A program made the translations under genes and the position numbers. This document shows positions 38,479 through 40,311 of a stretch of DNA of 40,311 nt, piece after piece. Positions within the stretch are counted from its first letter, which is position 1, and each line of letters begins with the position of its first letter. Source of the DNA: Geminicoccus harenae (GTDB lineage: Bacteria > Pseudomonadota > Alphaproteobacteria > Geminicoccales > Geminicoccaceae); the NCBI RefSeq assembly GCF_019800005.1, contig NZ_JABGCL010000034.1, positions 1 through 40,311 of the forward strand. Direction: 5' to 3'. The notes beneath the pieces are model-generated. The model did not search any database, was not told the DNA's origin, and was given only the letters and a program-made list of their open reading frames with translations.

Positions 38479-40203
38479 TCAGCCCAGCCACTGCCCGCCC
38501 TGCCAGACCAGCGTCCGGTCGAGGAAGCGGACGATCTCGACCGAGCGCAGGAGATCCAGGCCGAGGTCGCCGTCGCCGGGCGAAACGTCGACCAGCCGGG
38601 CCTCGGCGAGCGTGCCTTCCAGCCGGTAGCCCGAGGCGGCGAAGCCCACCTCCAGCGTGTCGGTCCCGGCCCCGCCGTCGATCACGTCCTGGCCGTACCA
38701 AGCAGTGATCAGGTCGTCGCCCTCGCCGGCCAGCATCAGGTCGTCGCCGCTGCCGCCGTCCAGGCGGTCATTGCCCGCACCGCCTACCAGCCAGTCGGCG
38801 CCGCCCCCGCCGGCCAGCAGGTCGGCAGCGGACCCGCCGGTCAGGCGGTTGTCGCCAGTCCCGCCATAGAGCCAGTCGTCCCCGGAGCCGCCGTCCAGCA
38901 GGTCGTCGCCGGAATCGCCATAGAGCCGGTCCGTGCCGTCGCCGCCGGCCAGGCTGTCCCGCCCGACCTCGCCGTAGAGCCGGTCGTTGCCGGCAAAGCC
39001 GTGGAGCGCATCGTCGCCCGCACCGCCCAGGATCACATCGGCGCCTGCCTGCCCGGAAGCGAGATCGTTGCCGTCGCCACCTTCCAGGCGATCGTCGCCG
39101 GCACCACCGAACAGCGCATCCGCACCGGCTAACCCCAGCAGGACGTCGGCGCCGTCCAGCCCCTCCAGGCGGTTGGCGAGGTCGTTGCCCTCGATACGGT
39201 CGCTGCCCCCGCCGCCAAACGCGTTCTCGATCCAGGTGCCTTTGGCGAGGAACAGCGTGCCGGGCAGGCTGCCGCCGCCATCCACGCTCCACCCGTAGGG
39301 CTGGCCGAGTTCCGACCAGCTCCCCTCCGCCAGCCGGATCACCGCGCTGCCGGTCTGGTTGGACCAGTCGAGCGTGTCGATGCCGCCGCTGTCCCAGATC
39401 GTCTGGTAGATCCGGGCACCCTCCGCCCAGCGCCAGCTCGTGTTGCCGGGTGCGGCCTGGGCAGCGCCGTAGAGGGCCTGGATCGCAGCCACGTCCAGGC
39501 CCATGGGCGTGGTCGGGTAGAACTCCACGCCATAGCCGGCGAGCTCGGCTTGGCCGGGGTGGGAGCGGTAGCTCATGATCGAGGCACCGATCCAGTCCAT
39601 GGCCGGATCAAGTGCCGCGCCGATGCCGTCGCCGTCATGGGTGTGGAGAAGGCCCAGGGCGTGCCCGACCTCGTGCATCAGGGTGAAGTAGCGCCAGGTG
39701 CCGGGCGCATAGACCCAGCTCGCCAGATCCGGATCGTCGATCGCCGGGAAGCGCTGCTGGCCCAGCCAGATGTCGCCATGCTCCGCCTCGCCGCCCGGCA
39801 GATAGGCCCAGGCGGTGGACGGGAGCAGGGAGCGGCCGAAGCGGAGCGTGCCGGCCTCGCCGGCGCCCTCGGCCACCTCCACGAAGCGGATGTCGGCCAC
39901 CGCTTCCCAGCTATGGAGCGCCTGCCGGATCACCGCCTGCTCGGCCGCCGAGAAGTCGCCGGCCCAGGAGCCCGGCTCGTCATGGCCGTAGCCGATCCGC
40001 CACTGCGAGGCAGCGCTGGCGAAGCTGTAGGTGATGGTGGTCGTGGCCCCGCCCTGGGCCGGCTGCCAGCTCGTGCGGGCGATCAGCGCGTCGACCGCGG
40101 CATCGCCGGTGGAGCCGGCCGTGGCATAGGCCGAGCCGGCCGATGGCGTGGCCGCCAGAGGAATGCCGGCCCCGGCGGCCGGCCGATCGATCGATGACGC
40201 CAT
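38479..40203 (-). CDS. Serralysin-like RTX zinc metalloprotease (second copy)
   Basis: A 574-residue protease related to the one at 16324-18450. The zinc site HEVGHALGLLH is at 177-187 and the Met-turn SIMSY at 208-212. LDVAAIQALYG follows the active site as in serralysins. From about residue 320 there are many RTX nonapeptides (GGAGDDRLEGGDGNDL and similar). The end (LDLLRSVEIVRFLDRTLVWQ) is a serralysin-type C-terminal secretion region. No N-terminal signal peptide is present. The ATG at 40203 is preceded by CAAGGG at four bases. The two copies share layout, but the catalytic domains differ enough to be old paralogues. It converges with the phosphofructokinase gene. Confidence 0.9.
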   Translation of the reverse strand: MASSIDRPAAGAGIPLAATPSAGSAYATAGSTGDAAVDALIARTSWQPAQGGATTTITYSFASAASQWRIGYGHDEPGSWAGDFSAAEQAVIRQALHSWEAVADIRFVEVAEGAGEAGTLRFGRSLLPSTAWAYLPGGEAEHGDIWLGQQRFPAIDDPDLASWVYAPGTWRYFTLMHEVGHALGLLHTHDGDGIGAALDPAMDWIGASIMSYRSHPGQAELAGYGVEFYPTTPMGLDVAAIQALYGAAQAAPGNTSWRWAEGARIYQTIWDSGGIDTLDWSNQTGSAVIRLAEGSWSELGQPYGWSVDGGGSLPGTLFLAKGTWIENAFGGGGSDRIEGNDLANRLEGLDGADVLLGLAGADALFGGAGDDRLEGGDGNDLASGQAGADVILGGAGDDALHGFAGNDRLYGEVGRDSLAGGDGTDRLYGDSGDDLLDGGSGDDWLYGGTGDNRLTGGSAADLLAGGGGADWLVGGAGNDRLDGGSGDDLMLAGEGDDLITAWYGQDVIDGGAGTDTLEVGFAASGYRLEGTLAEARLVDVSPGDGDLGLDLLRSVEIVRFLDRTLVWQGGQWLG

Positions 40204-40311
40204 GCACCCTTGCCCGCTGCATCTTCTCGGCAGCGGAGCCTAGGTGTTTGATCCCGCAATGTGGTGGTACAATGGATCACCATGCGGCAAGGGATGCGCT
40301 ATGGGCCAGGT

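Noticed and set aside
40282..40311. A possible gene start on the plus strand at the window edge (ATG 40282)
   Set aside because: Only ten codons are visible and no ribosome site precedes it; not enough to support a gene.

Overview
This window is a chromosomal segment of a very GC-rich alphaproteobacterium. The DUF1127 and DUF465 (YdcH) small proteins, the flgB-flgC-fliE-fliQ-fliR-flhB gene order, the IolC-DUF2090 fusion, livGFHM, purEK and a group III phosphofructokinase all fit a Rhodospirillales/Geminicoccales-like bacterium. Assignment below class level is inference. No rRNA, tRNA, CRISPR array or plasmid/phage replication gene was recognised.

Layout. (1) 1-1064: the 3' part of an IS481-type transposase gene fused to a decayed membrane-protein gene, which also carries an in-frame amber stop. 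(2) 1269-2255: a stand-alone amidoligase. (3) 2280-5809 (minus): a ribose-type (CUT2) sugar ABC transporter, with a hairpin after the binding-protein gene. (4) 5955-9334: a DUF2235 (Tle1-like) hydrolase divergent from a radical SAM protein whose SPASM-like cysteines precede the core, then two DUF1127-type small proteins. (5) 9704-13024: a livGFHM branched-chain amino-acid or amide transporter without a binding protein. (6) 13021-16182 (minus): glycosyltransferase, LPG-synthase-type membrane protein and sulfotransferase. (7) 16324-19878 (minus): a serralysin-like RTX metalloprotease and a class A beta-lactamase-fold hydrolase. (8) 19879-20815: a mostly non-coding stretch with a possible 45-residue protein and a palindrome-overlapped promoter. 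(9) 20816-26480: a glycosyltransferase facing a minus-strand nucleotide-sugar operon (cytidylyltransferase, SDR enzyme, two C-methyltransferase-like proteins). (10) 26971-28690: a PadR-like regulator, an unknown partner and an isochorismatase-family hydrolase. (11) 28721-31431 (minus): inositol catabolism (iolB, iolC-DUF2090). (12) 31559-34921 (minus): flagellar basal-body and export genes, with csrA-purE-purK divergent to 36915. (13) 36932-40203: DUF465 protein, mixed-type phosphofructokinase and a second serralysin-like RTX protease.

How the genes fit together. Regions 6 and 9 together look like a cell-surface glycan programme: CDP-activated, probably C-methylated sugars, several glycosyltransferases and a sulfotransferase. 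The two RTX proteases are predicted type I secretion substrates, but no exporter is in the window. The two sugar/amino-acid transporters, inositol catabolism and phosphofructokinase describe a heterotroph living on varied plant- or soil-type substrates. csrA next to the flagellar operon, and overlapping purE, may link motility and central metabolism at the post-transcriptional level.

The most unusual items are the permuted SPASM/radical SAM protein, the orphan amidoligase, the C-methyl sugar operon lacking an evident 4,6-dehydratase, the phosphofructokinase with mixed ATP/PPi signature residues, and several palindromic candidate operators. No finding here amounts to a proven new system.
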